From positions 124,001 to 188,000 of the forward strand of contig NZ_PIPM01000002.1 in assembly GCF_003987175.1 (NCBI RefSeq): DNA of 64,000 bases. Direction: 5' to 3'. Position 1 is the stretch's first letter. Each line of letters begins with the position of its first letter. Position numbers and translations under genes: made by a program. The notes below the pieces were generated by a model, which had not been told where the DNA came from, made no database searches, and saw only the letters and a program-made list of their open reading frames with translations. Of this stretch, positions 37,078 to 45,598 are shown piece after piece. The stretch comes from Aliidiomarina sanyensis. Its GTDB lineage: Bacteria; Pseudomonadota; Gammaproteobacteria; Enterobacterales; Alteromonadaceae.

Positions 37078-37092
37078 TTCAATCCTCTCGGG
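37078..37092 (+). repeat. Short copy of the tRNA-Arg 3' end
   Basis: TTCAATCCTCTCGGG resembles the T loop and 3' acceptor side of the tRNA (TTCGAATCCTCTCGGG at 36973-36988) with one base missing. It may be a remnant of an earlier insertion or of a duplicated tRNA. The rest of 37093-37376 is AT-rich and shows no gene. Confidence 0.4.
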
Positions 37093-37376
37093 TACGTCAT
37101 GCATAGCAAGTTCTTAGCCGATAGTTCCCACTCACTCAAACTCCCTGTGTGTCCAAATTGTGGCTCAAATTTCCGTTCGTTTTCATCAATCGTACTTGAT
37201 GGACCTCTAGCCACAAAAAATTAGGTAATGACCTTTCCCCTGAAATAACACCACATTTTCAATGAGACTTTAGTTTTTATGCCGCCTGTTTTCCCTAATC
37301 AGCAGGCGCGCCATTCTTGCCCTTCGACTCATTACTCTACATGATATCGCTGAACGGCTCGAATGAAATTGCAGTT

Positions 37377-37444
37377 TACGCTATGACGTAAAAATTGACA
37401 TTTTACTTTGTAGCGTATATTCTTCCATTTTACCCTGTAGCGTA
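37377..37444 (+). promoter_or_regulatory. Three operator-like repeats upstream of hipBA
   Basis: TACGCTATGACGTAAAA (37377-37393) is the near reverse complement of TTTTACTTTGTAGCGTA (37401-37417), which recurs as TTTTACCCTGTAGCGTA (37428-37444). This arrangement of one inverted and one direct copy, 75-140 bases before hipB, fits cooperative binding by the HipB dimer and autoregulation. The sequence differs from the E. coli hip operator TATCC-N8-GGATA. Confidence 0.55.
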
Positions 37445-37517
37445 TAAAGTAAAAATTACGCCAAACCGTCTTTAATCGCGTTGGCTAGTAAACATTACAC
37501 TTCGGAGCAGCCGAATT

Positions 37518-37772
37518 ATGAACATCACGCGACCTGAACAGCTTAGTACCTTTGTTAAAGACTACCGCATGAAGCAAAGTCTAACCCAGACTGATATTGC
37601 GAAGCTTGTCGGTATTCGGGTGGCCACTATTTCAAACTTTGAGAACAGACCTGAAACCTGTAAGTTAGAAACTGTTTTCAAAATCATGGCCGCCCTGAAC
37701 CTGAGAATTGACATCGCGACCCGAAGCGAAGAGCCCGCAGAAGGCACCCCTCAATGGAATGAAGGGTGGTAA
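37518..37772 (+). CDS. hipB: HipB-like antitoxin, XRE-family repressor
   Basis: An 84-residue DNA-binding protein. The helix-turn-helix occupies about residues 20-42 (LTQTDIAKLVGIRVATISNFE), followed by the family segment ETVFKIMAALNLRIDI. Length and layout match E. coli HipB (88 residues), which neutralises HipA and represses the operon. An RBS-like GGAG lies 10 bases before ATG 37518. hipA starts 3 bases after its stop, so the two are coupled. The C-terminal tail ends in NEGW; in E. coli HipB the C-terminal Trp contacts HipA, so the terminal Trp here fits a true antitoxin. Confidence 0.9.
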   Translation: MNITRPEQLSTFVKDYRMKQSLTQTDIAKLVGIRVATISNFENRPETCKLETVFKIMAALNLRIDIATRSEEPAEGTPQWNEGW

Positions 37773-37775
37773 CGA

Positions 37776-39089
37776 ATGCAGAAGCTCGATCTATACATGA
37801 ATGGAATCAAGGTTGGTGAATATACTCAAGCGCGGAGTGGCGCTAATCATTTCAGTTATGACAAGGTATGGCTTGAGTCTCCGGGGCGGCGGAGTATCTC
37901 TTTGTCTTTGCCACTTCGCGCCGCGCCTTTCTCAGGGCCTGAGGTCTACAATTACTTTGACAACCTCATCCCCGACAATCGTGAAATTCGTGAACGCGTT
38001 GCCGCTCGCTTTCATACAAGATCAACGGAGCCATTTGATATTCTCGCGGAAATTGGGCGTGATTGCGTCGGGGCTATTCAGCTCATCCCGCACGGCTCGC
38101 CAGCACCCAATGTTAAGCGTATTGAAGCGACCCCGCTTACCGATAAAAACGTCGCAGAAATACTAAAGGGATATCAATCAAAAGCGCCATTAGGGATGAT
38201 AGAAAAGACCGCTGACTTTCGTATCTCGCTCGCCGGTGCACAAGAGAAAACGGCCTTACTTTTTCACCGCGGGGAATGGCATTTACCGCTTGGTGCAACA
38301 CCAACCACTCATATTATCAAATTGCCCATTGGTGAAATTAAGTCTCACGACCGCTTGATTGACATGACCCACAGTGTTGAAAATGAATACTTGTGTTTAA
38401 AAATTGCCAAAGCTTACGGGTTTGAAGCGGCTGACTGTGAGATCATCACCCCCGATAATATGAAGGCACTCGCTGTCAAACGCTTTGATCGAAAGCTCAG
38501 CTCGGACGGCACTTGGATTATGCGGCTACCACAAGAAGATTTTTGTCAGGTCACAGCCACATCACCAGCCAGAAAATATGAATCCGATGGTGGCCCAACA
38601 ATCTTAACAATCATGAATGAGCTTTTAGGCTCAAGCAATCCAACCAAGGATCGTCGCATCTTCATGCGCGCACAAGTTCTGTTTTGGCTATTGGGCGCAA
38701 CCGATGGTCACGCAAAGAACTTTTCAATTTTTATCGAACGACAAAATCAATATTGTCTCACTCCGCTTTACGATATTTTGTCAGCATTTCCAGCTTTAAG
38801 TAAAAAGGGCTTACACGAAAAAGATCTCAAACTAGCCATGTCACTCAGAGGTCGTCAAGGCAGAAAGTATGAGTGCCGTATGATTCGTCGCAGACACTTC
38901 CTGCAAACCGCAAGAGAAATAGGCTTTAGCGAAGAGTCTATGCATGAAATACTGGATGAAATGGCCGCGCTAACCGAAAGCGTCATACAGAAAGTTACTG
39001 ATGAGTTACCTGCTGAATTCCCAAGCCATATTGCTGAACCCATTTTCGAAGGAATGCGCAGATATGCACGGAAACTAATCGGTGACTAG
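37776..39089 (+). CDS. hipA: HipA toxin, Ser/Thr kinase
   Basis: A 437-residue kinase (E. coli HipA has 440) that phosphorylates glutamyl-tRNA synthetase and stops translation. Key residues line up with E. coli HipA: autophosphorylation Ser151 in RISLAGAQEKTALL, ATP-binding Lys182 in HIIKLPIGEIKSHDRL, catalytic loop GATDGHAKNFSI, and metal-binding Asp in LTPLYDILSA. The protein appears fully active. Its stop codon TAG (39087-39089) is formed by the first three bases of the right-hand tRNA-like repeat, so the coding sequence ends exactly at the insertion boundary. It is in an operon with hipB. No integrase is present between the repeats. Confidence 0.93.
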   Translation: MQKLDLYMNGIKVGEYTQARSGANHFSYDKVWLESPGRRSISLSLPLRAAPFSGPEVYNYFDNLIPDNREIRERVAARFHTRSTEPFDILAEIGRDCVGAIQLIPHGSPAPNVKRIEATPLTDKNVAEILKGYQSKAPLGMIEKTADFRISLAGAQEKTALLFHRGEWHLPLGATPTTHIIKLPIGEIKSHDRLIDMTHSVENEYLCLKIAKAYGFEAADCEIITPDNMKALAVKRFDRKLSSDGTWIMRLPQEDFCQVTATSPARKYESDGGPTILTIMNELLGSSNPTKDRRIFMRAQVLFWLLGATDGHAKNFSIFIERQNQYCLTPLYDILSAFPALSKKGLHEKDLKLAMSLRGRQGRKYECRMIRRRHFLQTAREIGFSEESMHEILDEMAALTESVIQKVTDELPAEFPSHIAEPIFEGMRRYARKLIGD

Positions 39090-39125
39090 AGCGCTGCCCT
39101 CCGGAGGCAGAGGCCAGAGGTTCGA
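39087..39125 (+). repeat. Right copy of the 39-base tRNA-Arg repeat, putative att site
   Basis: Copy of tRNA-Arg bases 36939-36977 with a single mismatch, lacking both acceptor halves, so it cannot be a tRNA. It supplies the hipA stop codon. After the T-loop GTTCGA the sequence diverges completely from the tRNA. Confidence 0.75.
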
Positions 39126-39148
39126 CAAAACGGGTGGAAGCCGTTTTG
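39126..39148 (+). terminator. Terminator-like hairpin after hipA
   Basis: CAAAACGG (39126-39133) pairs with CCGTTTTG (39141-39148) around a 7-base loop. The arm carries four T residues but no longer run follows, so termination may be modest. Confidence 0.5.
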
Positions 39149-39225
39149 GACCTGCGGGTACAGCAAATGAGTTCGTAGGTGATCTGGATCACAACTCAGT
39201 TGCATTCCCCAAAAGTACCCCCTCT

Positions 39226-39744
39226 TTACGGTAAAGGCTGATAACCCATCCAGTCCGGAGCAAGGGTCTGCTGACCACCATCGTGCTCACAATGCACATG
39301 AAAACCATCCAGTAGATCGACAGCTAAACAATCATCAACCGCCAACAAATCATCTTTGTGGAATTGCTCGGCCCCAGCTAACCCAACCGCCATGACTTTA
39401 GGTTTCGCTAAAGACTTTGCTTCCTCAACAGAACCAGCGACGACCAAGGTAAAGTCATGATATTCGGCTAACTTCCCGGGGAAATATCCCCCAAAGTTCA
39501 CAAAATAGAGTTTCTTGCTACTGTCAGAGGGAGTTTTCACTAGGTCAATCCTATAGCCGTCCACATGATGTACATGCACATAACTATCCATGTGCACGCT
39601 GCCGCGATCGCCAAACCACTGTTGCTTCAACGCCGGATACGTATCCTCAATCGTCTTCCCCACGACAAAACGTACGTCATGCAATTCGATATTTGACCCC
39701 GGTGCATCCCCACCCACATAGACTAAGAATAACTTCTCATGCAT
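39226..39744 (-). CDS. DUF1543 domain protein
   Basis: A 172-residue cytoplasmic protein. ATG 39744 (MHEKLFLVYVGGDAPGSN) follows GAGGA at a suitable distance; a longer frame to 39798 is not supported. The sequence contains two similar halves: LFLVYVGGDAPGSNIELHDV with KTIEDTYPALKQQWFG, and LYFVNFGGYFPGKLAEYHDF with SVEEAKSLAKPKVM. This is the duplicated layout of the DUF1543 family, whose function is not known. It lies just beyond the hipBA insertion, transcribed toward it, and stands alone. No catalytic motif is evident. Confidence 0.82.
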   Translation of the reverse strand: MHEKLFLVYVGGDAPGSNIELHDVRFVVGKTIEDTYPALKQQWFGDRGSVHMDSYVHVHHVDGYRIDLVKTPSDSSKKLYFVNFGGYFPGKLAEYHDFTLVVAGSVEEAKSLAKPKVMAVGLAGAEQFHKDDLLAVDDCLAVDLLDGFHVHCEHDGGQQTLAPDWMGYQPLP

Positions 39745-39881
39745 TTTATTTTCCTCATTCGCTGAACTAGCTCGTTCGGCGGACTTTCTATTCTTCATCA
39801 GAATTTAATGTACAGTTGCTTCAATATGTACTCTTTTTCTTGTAAGGTCTCTTTCAAACAATCACCGTAAAAGGATTTCCT

Positions 39882-40421
39882 GTGAAGTATTTACCGTTTA
39901 TTCTTGTTCTCTTCCTTTCTGCGTGCCAAAGCACACCCGCGCAGCAAACGTCTTCTGAAACAGAACCCACTTCGCAAACATTCGCTGAGTATATCCGTGA
40001 TAGTAAACCACCGGCGGGTCCACGACATATCGTGAATGAGGGTGTTATCGACCCGATAGAAGCTGTTGTAACAGCTGCACAATCTGCACCCAACAGTTTT
40101 GTGGGCACCTTCGGAATGGAAGTGCGAAATACCGGTCAGTTACCCGGAATTCTTTTTCTTAATAGCGAACTGAATTACCGAGAGCAGTTTAACCTGACGG
40201 TTGCCATGGATGAGTCTGTTGCCCGTTATTTAACACGCACATATGGAAGAAACTGGTTCAACGACGTGATTGGGAAACAAATTGAGGTGCGCGGTGAGGC
40301 TGAGCGTGTTGTGATTTGGTTTAACTGCGATGGTCAGCGAACGAGCTCTTATTACTATCAGACACAAATCCGCGTGACACACCCTGACCAGTTTAAAATT
40401 GTTCCTTCAAATGCCCCATGA
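39882..40421 (+). CDS. Putative lipoprotein, family not recognised
   Basis: A 179-residue exported protein starting at GTG 39882. The N-terminus MKYLPFILVLFLSACQS is a lipoprotein signal with lipobox LSAC, so the mature protein should carry a lipid on Cys15. A Ser/Thr/Gln-rich linker follows to about residue 35. The body (YRYxxx-type strands such as GKQIEVRGEAERVVIWFNCDG) suggests a small beta-rich domain. No enzyme motif is visible. It is alone, ending at the hairpin at 40430-40459. Confidence 0.72.
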   Translation: MKYLPFILVLFLSACQSTPAQQTSSETEPTSQTFAEYIRDSKPPAGPRHIVNEGVIDPIEAVVTAAQSAPNSFVGTFGMEVRNTGQLPGILFLNSELNYREQFNLTVAMDESVARYLTRTYGRNWFNDVIGKQIEVRGEAERVVIWFNCDGQRTSSYYYQTQIRVTHPDQFKIVPSNAP

Positions 40422-40429
40422 ATAAAAAG

Positions 40430-40459
40430 GCGTGATGCGCTATGAGTTTCGCATCACGC
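40430..40459. terminator. Hairpin between convergent genes
   Basis: GCGTGATGCG (40430-40439) pairs perfectly with CGCATCACGC (40450-40459) around a 10-base loop, with an A-rich left flank. It separates the lipoprotein gene from the MipA/OmpV gene. No strong T run. Confidence 0.55.
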
Positions 40460-40499
40460 TTGTGATCTCACGCCATAGGCATGACCGAAGAAAGTAGCC

Positions 40500-41327
40500 T
40501 TAGAAGACGTAAAGGAATCCAATGCCCACTTCACCTTCGAAGTTCTTGCGCGCAATAGGGCTGCGTCTTACATCGCTTCCGTAATGTTCATAGAGGACTT
40601 CGCCGAAGATCTGCCAATTCTTGGTGATGTATTTCCGGTAATTGTAATGCAGACCGACGGAACGGAAACCGCCACTCATGTTGGTCTCTGCAAGGCCCGA
40701 AGCCGCCGCCTGCGCCGCATTAATACCAAAGTCTTTATTCGCATATTTACGATCGTGAAACAGAACAGCGAGTGCAATGTCAGAACCCGTACCATCTCTT
40801 TGATCACCGAAACGGCGGCCAACACCAAACAGGCCTAAATTACCATCATCCCCCGTGATGATTCGTCCGTCTAGCCAGTAGCGCCAGTCATTACTGAACG
40901 CTTTTTTCGTTTGCAATACGAGCTCAAAGCCTTCATCGGCATCCCCTAGCCCGTCCAAACGTCCCTTTTTCGAATCACTTTCTTGACGTCCCTCATCAAA
41001 GCCGAGGGTAACTTCAAATAACCAAGTCTCTGCACGAAGGCCGCGCCATCCGAGCGCTTCGCCGGCAAAGTAGAAAATGTTGTCACCACGACGCCATTGA
41101 ATTGCGCCAGCCGGGTCCAACTCAAAGCCAAATTCATCGGAACCCTCGTAGGCGGATTCATATTCAATCCCTAAACCCAGCCCAAAAGCCCAGCCGTCTT
41201 CTCCTCGGGTGAAGTCCTCTAGTGAAGGTAACGGAACTAAAGCGTTGTTTTCGCTCTGAGCAAATACAGGTTGGACGAACATTAAGTAGGCGACTAATGC
41301 GATTAGTGAACCAGTGAGTTTTTTCAT
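40500..41327 (-). CDS. MipA/OmpV family outer-membrane protein
   Basis: A 275-residue beta-barrel. ATG 41327 (MKKLTGSLIALVAYLMF) has GGAAG at a normal distance; the longer frame to 41354 overlaps it. The signal peptide ends at VFAQS. The strand pattern GWAFGLGLGIEYESAYEGSD, the segment around NIFYFAGEALGWRGL and the C-terminal aromatic residue (GIGFLYVF) match MipA/OmpV proteins, which form outer-membrane channels or scaffolds for murein-hydrolase complexes. Often such genes are controlled by two-component systems; none adjoins here. Single gene. Confidence 0.82.
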   Translation of the reverse strand: MKKLTGSLIALVAYLMFVQPVFAQSENNALVPLPSLEDFTRGEDGWAFGLGLGIEYESAYEGSDEFGFELDPAGAIQWRRGDNIFYFAGEALGWRGLRAETWLFEVTLGFDEGRQESDSKKGRLDGLGDADEGFELVLQTKKAFSNDWRYWLDGRIITGDDGNLGLFGVGRRFGDQRDGTGSDIALAVLFHDRKYANKDFGINAAQAAASGLAETNMSGGFRSVGLHYNYRKYITKNWQIFGEVLYEHYGSDVRRSPIARKNFEGEVGIGFLYVF

Positions 41328-41501
41328 CTGCGTGCTTCCAAAAAAGGTGCTCAATTACACCTGTGTTCAAGATCAGTATATTACTGAAGCTGAATATTAA
41401 AAGTTCACAGCAAAAATATATTTTTTGAGGGTGCCTGCGTAGAAAGCCCTCATGCGCGAGGGCGTCTATTTGGGGATGATTTTTGTGTTAGGGCGCGGGG
41501 C

Positions 41502-41518
41502 CCAACGCGATGCGTTGG
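41502..41518. repeat. REP-like palindrome, copy 3
   Basis: CCAACGC-GAT-GCGTTGG, immediately next to the stop codon of the DJ-1/PfpI gene. Read on the minus strand it is preceded by GGTAG, matching the flank of copy 2. Confidence 0.6.
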
Positions 41519-42199
41519 CTACCGTTTTAACAGCTTAAGCAAGGCCTCGGCCGTTGCATCAGAGGATGCCGGATTTTGGCCTGTGACTAAGAGCCCATCA
41601 ACAACCACATGTTTCTTCCAGTCATCTGCATGCTCGAAATTGCCACCATTGGCTTTGAGCATATCCTCAACTAAGAATGGAACCACGTCAGTAAGCTCTA
41701 CCGCAGCTTCTTCTGAGTTGGTAAAACAGGTCACTGCTTTTCCATTGACGAGCGACTTTCCATCGGTTCCTTTGGCGTGTTTAAAGACCGCTGGGGCATG
41801 GCAAACCGCACCAATGGGCTTGTTCTGCGCATTGAAACGTTGAATCAGATTAATCGACGTCTTATCTTCGGCTAAATCCCACAACGGTCCGTGTCCACCG
41901 GGATAAAATATCGCATCAAAATCATCGGCACGAACGTCTGACAATTTCACCGTGTGTGCTAGCGCTTTTTGCGCCGCGCTATCTTGATTGAAGCGCTCCG
42001 TTGCGTCTGTTTGCGCATCGTCCCCGGTGCTATTCGGATCAATCGGTGGCTGTCCACCTTTCGGCGAGGCAAGCGTTACATTCGCACCTGCATCTAAGAA
42101 GACGTAGTAAGGTGCAGCGAACTCTTCTAACCAAAAACCTGTTTTGTGCTCTGTATCGCCCAGTTGATTATGCGATGTCAGGACCATCAAAATGTTCAT
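41519..42199 (-). CDS. DJ-1/PfpI family protein (type 1 glutamine amidotransferase-like)
   Basis: A 226-residue cytoplasmic protein. GGAG precedes ATG 42199. Features of the HchA-like branch: GFWLEEFAAPYYVF with the acidic partner, FYPGGHGPLWDL and the nucleophile elbow IGAVCHAPAVF with the reactive Cys. Relatives act as glyoxalase III or protein/nucleotide deglycases, removing methylglyoxal damage. It is about the family's usual length. Single gene with a REP-like hairpin directly at its end. The precise substrate is not decided by the sequence. Confidence 0.88.
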   Translation of the reverse strand: MNILMVLTSHNQLGDTEHKTGFWLEEFAAPYYVFLDAGANVTLASPKGGQPPIDPNSTGDDAQTDATERFNQDSAAQKALAHTVKLSDVRADDFDAIFYPGGHGPLWDLAEDKTSINLIQRFNAQNKPIGAVCHAPAVFKHAKGTDGKSLVNGKAVTCFTNSEEAAVELTDVVPFLVEDMLKANGGNFEHADDWKKHVVVDGLLVTGQNPASSDATAEALLKLLKR

Positions 42200-42292
42200 T
42201 GGATCTCCTCGTTTTTTCGTGACTTCACAGTCACCTTAACACAGTGACTGTTTCCATTGAGTCTTTATGAACGAATAGAATTCAAAGATAGT

Positions 42293-42874
42293 TCAGCGTT
42301 GAAAAAACGCTCGGTGCAGCAAACCGAAATGTGCGAAGGTGTAATCAGCCAAATGCGCGTAATCGGGCAACTGGGTGAAATTTACTAGGCACGTCGCCAT
42401 CTTTGCATTTCGTCCCGCTTGGAGATCATATTTGTAGTCACCCACCATCATGATCGCCTCCGTCGGGAGATTGAAGTCGTTTGCAATATTGATCAGTGCC
42501 GTGGGGTCAGGTTTTGGCTTCGACGTTTCCCGGGTGACAATGTGCTGAATGGGAATTTCGTTCCGGCCCACTTTAACTTGTGTTGGAATTGCAGAGTTAC
42601 GAGTCACAATGGCCATCGGGATGTCGTTTGCAGCGCATTGTGCGAGAAATGGGCGCACATGAGGGAGCCAATCACTTTCCTGAGCATCATTCATTTCGTG
42701 ACGATGCACAATGTCCATGATTGATGCTTTTCGCTCCCCGGGAACCGTATCAAGAAATGTTAGAATATCCTCGGTCGCAGGACACCCAATTTCTTGTCGG
42801 ATCGCGGTGAAATCGAGGGATGATGTCACCAGCGTCCCGTCCAGATCAAAAATAAATCCTCTAATATGCTTCAA
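42293..42874 (-). CDS. HAD family phosphatase
   Basis: A hydrolase of the haloacid dehalogenase superfamily, about 193 residues. I favour TTG 42874 (MKHIRGFIFDLDGTLV) with GGAG 6 bases upstream; GTG 42886 is the alternative. Motif I is FDLDGTL, motif II the Thr in AIVTRNS, motif III Lys in TSKPKPDP and motif IV GDYKYDL. The small helical cap lies between motifs I and II. Similar proteins dephosphorylate phosphoglycolate or other small metabolites. It sits between the DJ-1 gene and rhlE on the same strand with gaps of about 100 bases, so it is probably transcribed alone. Confidence 0.85.
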   Translation of the reverse strand: MKHIRGFIFDLDGTLVTSSLDFTAIRQEIGCPATEDILTFLDTVPGERKASIMDIVHRHEMNDAQESDWLPHVRPFLAQCAANDIPMAIVTRNSAIPTQVKVGRNEIPIQHIVTRETSKPKPDPTALINIANDFNLPTEAIMMVGDYKYDLQAGRNAKMATCLVNFTQLPDYAHLADYTFAHFGLLHRAFFQR

Positions 42875-42980
42875 TGGGAGCTCCACAAACTGCGCCTGCT
42901 ATCGAGTGACCCTTCTACGCAATTTTGCTGCCAGAGGATTTCACGCTGCGAAACTTTTACAACGCCCTAACGCATTAAAC

Positions 42981-44225
42981 CTATTTCCGCTCGCCGGACT
43001 GCGTTTCTGAACTGCGTCTGCCTCGATTGCGCGGATTTGGCTTTTTCGCAGGGCGACTTGGTTTGGCCGTTGGCGCAGTCTTGCCATCCAAAGTCACTTC
43101 GGCAAAACCCTCAAGCTGACACCGCTCTATTGGCTGTCCGATCAGCTTTTCAATCGCTTTGAGGGTTTTAAATTCTTCATCCATGACCAAGGAGATTGCA
43201 TGACCTACCTGTCCCGCACGACCTGTGCGACCAATTCGATGTACGTAGTCTTCTGCGACTTGGGGTAAATCATAGTTAATGACGTAGGGCAGCTTTTCGA
43301 TATCAAGCCCCCGCGCGGCGATGTCTGTCGCAACAAGCACTTGCACTTGGCCTGATTTGAACTCAGACAACGCTTTGGTACGCGCACCTTGGCTCTTGTT
43401 GCCGTGAATAGCAGCCGCTAAGAATCCATCCGCAGAGAGCTGCTTCACCAAGCGATTTGCGCCATGCTTCGTTCGTGAAAAAACAATCACTTGCGGCAAG
43501 CGAAGATTCCGCAGTAATTGCTTGAGAATTCGCGGTTTATCGCTCTTTTGTACCGCATACATGGTTTGTTCGATTCGTTCTGCCGTTGCGTTTGGTGGCG
43601 CGACGGACACTTCGACTGGCGAATTGACTAAGCTCTTTGCCAATGTTCGGATATCGTTGGAGAAAGTCGCTGAGAACATGAGCGTCTGGCGCTTGGCCGG
43701 CAACAGCTTAATGATTTTTTTGATGTCATGAATGAAACCCATATCGAGCATTCGATCCGCTTCATCAAGAACCAAAATTTCCAATTGAGGAAAACGAATG
43801 GCATTTTGCTGATACAAATCCATCAAACGCCCTGGCGTCGCCACGAGAATATCGACGCCTTTGCGAAGTTTCATCATTTGCGGGTTAATCTTTACGCCAC
43901 CGAATACAACGGCGTAGTTTAATGGCAAGTTAGCACCATAAGTCGCCACACTCTCACCCACTTGTGCTGCGAGCTCTCGGGTCGGGGTCAAGATCAGAAC
44001 TCTTGCCGTGTTCGGCTTTGCGCGCTCCTTTCCTTTTAACATCTCAAGAATAGGAAGGGTGAAACCGGCCGTCTTTCCGGTGCCCGTCTGCGCGGCAGCC
44101 ATCAGGTCGCGACCTGAAAGGACTGCTGGAATCGCTTGCGCTTGGATGGGGGTCGGTTCTGTGTAACCTTGGCGTGTCAGTGCATCGAGAATTTCTGGGC
44201 AAAGTCCGAGTTCGGCAAAAGTCAT
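42981..44225 (-). CDS. rhlE: DEAD-box RNA helicase RhlE
   Basis: A 414-residue ATP-dependent RNA helicase of the RhlE group, connected with ribosome assembly and RNA turnover. All motifs are visible: Q motif with [13 protein letters not shown], Walker [31 protein letters not shown] box [16 protein letters not shown] motif MFSATF, and the C-terminal domain [18 protein letters not shown] and [11 protein letters not shown] basic, Pro/Arg-rich tail (about 375-414) fits the RhlE C-terminus. Single gene. Confidence 0.93.
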   Translation of the reverse strand: MTFAELGLCPEILDALTRQGYTEPTPIQAQAIPAVLSGRDLMAAAQTGTGKTAGFTLPILEMLKGKERAKPNTARVLILTPTRELAAQVGESVATYGANLPLNYAVVFGGVKINPQMMKLRKGVDILVATPGRLMDLYQQNAIRFPQLEILVLDEADRMLDMGFIHDIKKIIKLLPAKRQTLMFSATFSNDIRTLAKSLVNSPVEVSVAPPNATAERIEQTMYAVQKSDKPRILKQLLRNLRLPQVIVFSRTKHGANRLVKQLSADGFLAAAIHGNKSQGARTKALSEFKSGQVQVLVATDIAARGLDIEKLPYVINYDLPQVAEDYVHRIGRTGRAGQVGHAISLVMDEEFKTLKAIEKLIGQPIERCQLEGFAEVTLDGKTAPTAKPSRPAKKPNPRNRGRRSSETQSGERK

Positions 44226-44386
44226 GTAAAATTGTACAACTCATTGATGATTTGGACGTGCATTCTATAGCAGACCGGCCCCAGACGCATATTTTTTGCG
44301 GCCAATACCGCCAAAAGATCGGAGACAATGATCGCTCCAAAGATCCTTCTCGTACTTACTTCACCTTAATTCGGACGGAAAACCTC

Positions 44387-45031
44387 ATGAGCACTTTGTT
44401 TAATTCCAAGGACTTAGCTTCCATGTCATCTCGCTACCGCGCTCACTTTATTAATAGTCTGTCGGGATTTAAAAGTGCAAACTTACTTGGTTCAATCAAC
44501 CAAGAAGGTATCAGTAATTTGGCGATGATCAGCTCTGTGGTTCATCTTGGCGCCAATCCTGCCTTAATCGGTTACATCACGCGACCTCAGACCGTCCGCC
44601 GCGATAGTGTCGATAACATACTGGCAACGGAAGTTTTTACACTCAACCATGTCACCCCCGAAATGCTCCCTGCGGCGCATCAAACTGCCGCCAAATATCC
44701 GGCCGATATCTCTGAGTTCTCCGCTTGTGGATTTACCGAAGGCTATGTCGAGGGATTCGCCGCGCCTTTCGTTCAAGAAGCGGAAATCAGTATCGGTTTA
44801 CGTTGGATTGAATGTGTCCCCATTCGTCACAACGGAACTCAGTTAGTAATCGGGCAGATTGACTGGGTGAAAGTCCCTGAAGCAGCCATCAATGACGATG
44901 GGTATGTTGCGATTGAGTCGCTCAACAGCGTCGCGATTTCCGGGCTTGATGGATATCACCAAACCCGTCGAATTGGTCGTTTTACCTATCCTGATCTCGA
45001 GCAGGACCCACAGGTGGTCCGGTCGAAATGA
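44387..45031 (+). CDS. Flavin reductase-like FMN-binding protein
   Basis: A 214-residue protein with the split-barrel flavin reductase fold. ATG 44387 has GGAA 6 bases upstream; the frame is open further back into the rhlE promoter but without support. Features include NLAMISSVVHLGANPALIGYITRP (FMN phosphate contact in flavin reductase-like proteins), YPADISEFSACGFTEGY and EIGLRWIEC-type strands. Members reduce FMN or act as flavoprotein oxidoreductases; substrate not known. It ends four bases from the end of the convergent lipoprotein gene. Confidence 0.82.
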   Translation: MSTLFNSKDLASMSSRYRAHFINSLSGFKSANLLGSINQEGISNLAMISSVVHLGANPALIGYITRPQTVRRDSVDNILATEVFTLNHVTPEMLPAAHQTAAKYPADISEFSACGFTEGYVEGFAAPFVQEAEISIGLRWIECVPIRHNGTQLVIGQIDWVKVPEAAINDDGYVAIESLNSVAISGLDGYHQTRRIGRFTYPDLEQDPQVVRSK

Positions 45032-45035
45032 ATTG

Positions 45036-45464
45036 CTAAAAAATAATCCGATCGCAGCTCTCGTAGCTCTCAATCCTGCCCGTTTGGGTCGTTACTTCGT
45101 AACTAAACCCTCGAGCACCATCTTGAGCATTCCAAGTACTCACAGATGCAACCCATGAGTTTCCATTTGGAGAAATTCTATAAATTCCTCCTTGGCGGAG
45201 ACTTCCGGCACTCGATCGACTGAACGTAGCGCGAACACACAAGTCTTGTGAACTGCGGAGATTATATACATAGAAATCAACCTGAATTCCGGCATTTATC
45301 CCGGTAAAATTGCTGTACGTTCTGGTTTCATAACTATCAACACGATAGCCATCATAGTACATCGAATCTTTAAAGTTGGTTTGCTCAGACCAAGTCATAT
45401 CATCCATGACTTCGCAGCCCGTAAGCATCAATGCTAAGGCAAGAAATAACATGACTTTTTTCAT
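45036..45464 (-). CDS. Putative small lipoprotein
   Basis: A 142-residue exported protein. The N-terminus MKKVMLFLALALMLTGCE is a classic lipoprotein signal with lipobox LTGC, cleavage before Cys17. The mature part is rich in Tyr, Ser and Thr, beta in character, with two further cysteines (DLCVRA and ESCDRI) that could form a disulfide. I recognise no family. It is convergent with the flavin reductase gene, only 4 bases apart, and 134 bases downstream of rluF on the same strand. Confidence 0.72.
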   Translation of the reverse strand: MKKVMLFLALALMLTGCEVMDDMTWSEQTNFKDSMYYDGYRVDSYETRTYSNFTGINAGIQVDFYVYNLRSSQDLCVRATFSRSSAGSLRQGGIYRISPNGNSWVASVSTWNAQDGARGFSYEVTTQTGRIESYESCDRIIF

Positions 45465-45598
45465 TGCGAGATCTCAGTGAGGGTGGATGCTATTTGTATA
45501 ATCCAGAGAGTCTTTCATTAGCAAGCCCCTCCGAGGAACTATTTTATCGACAACGTCTCACGGTTGCCTGTATCTCCGTTTTAGGTTTCGACCGGAGC

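Noticed and set aside
39087-39125. A second tRNA-Arg gene after hipA
   Set aside because: Only the D-arm end to T loop is present; both acceptor halves and part of the D arm are missing, so no cloverleaf can form.
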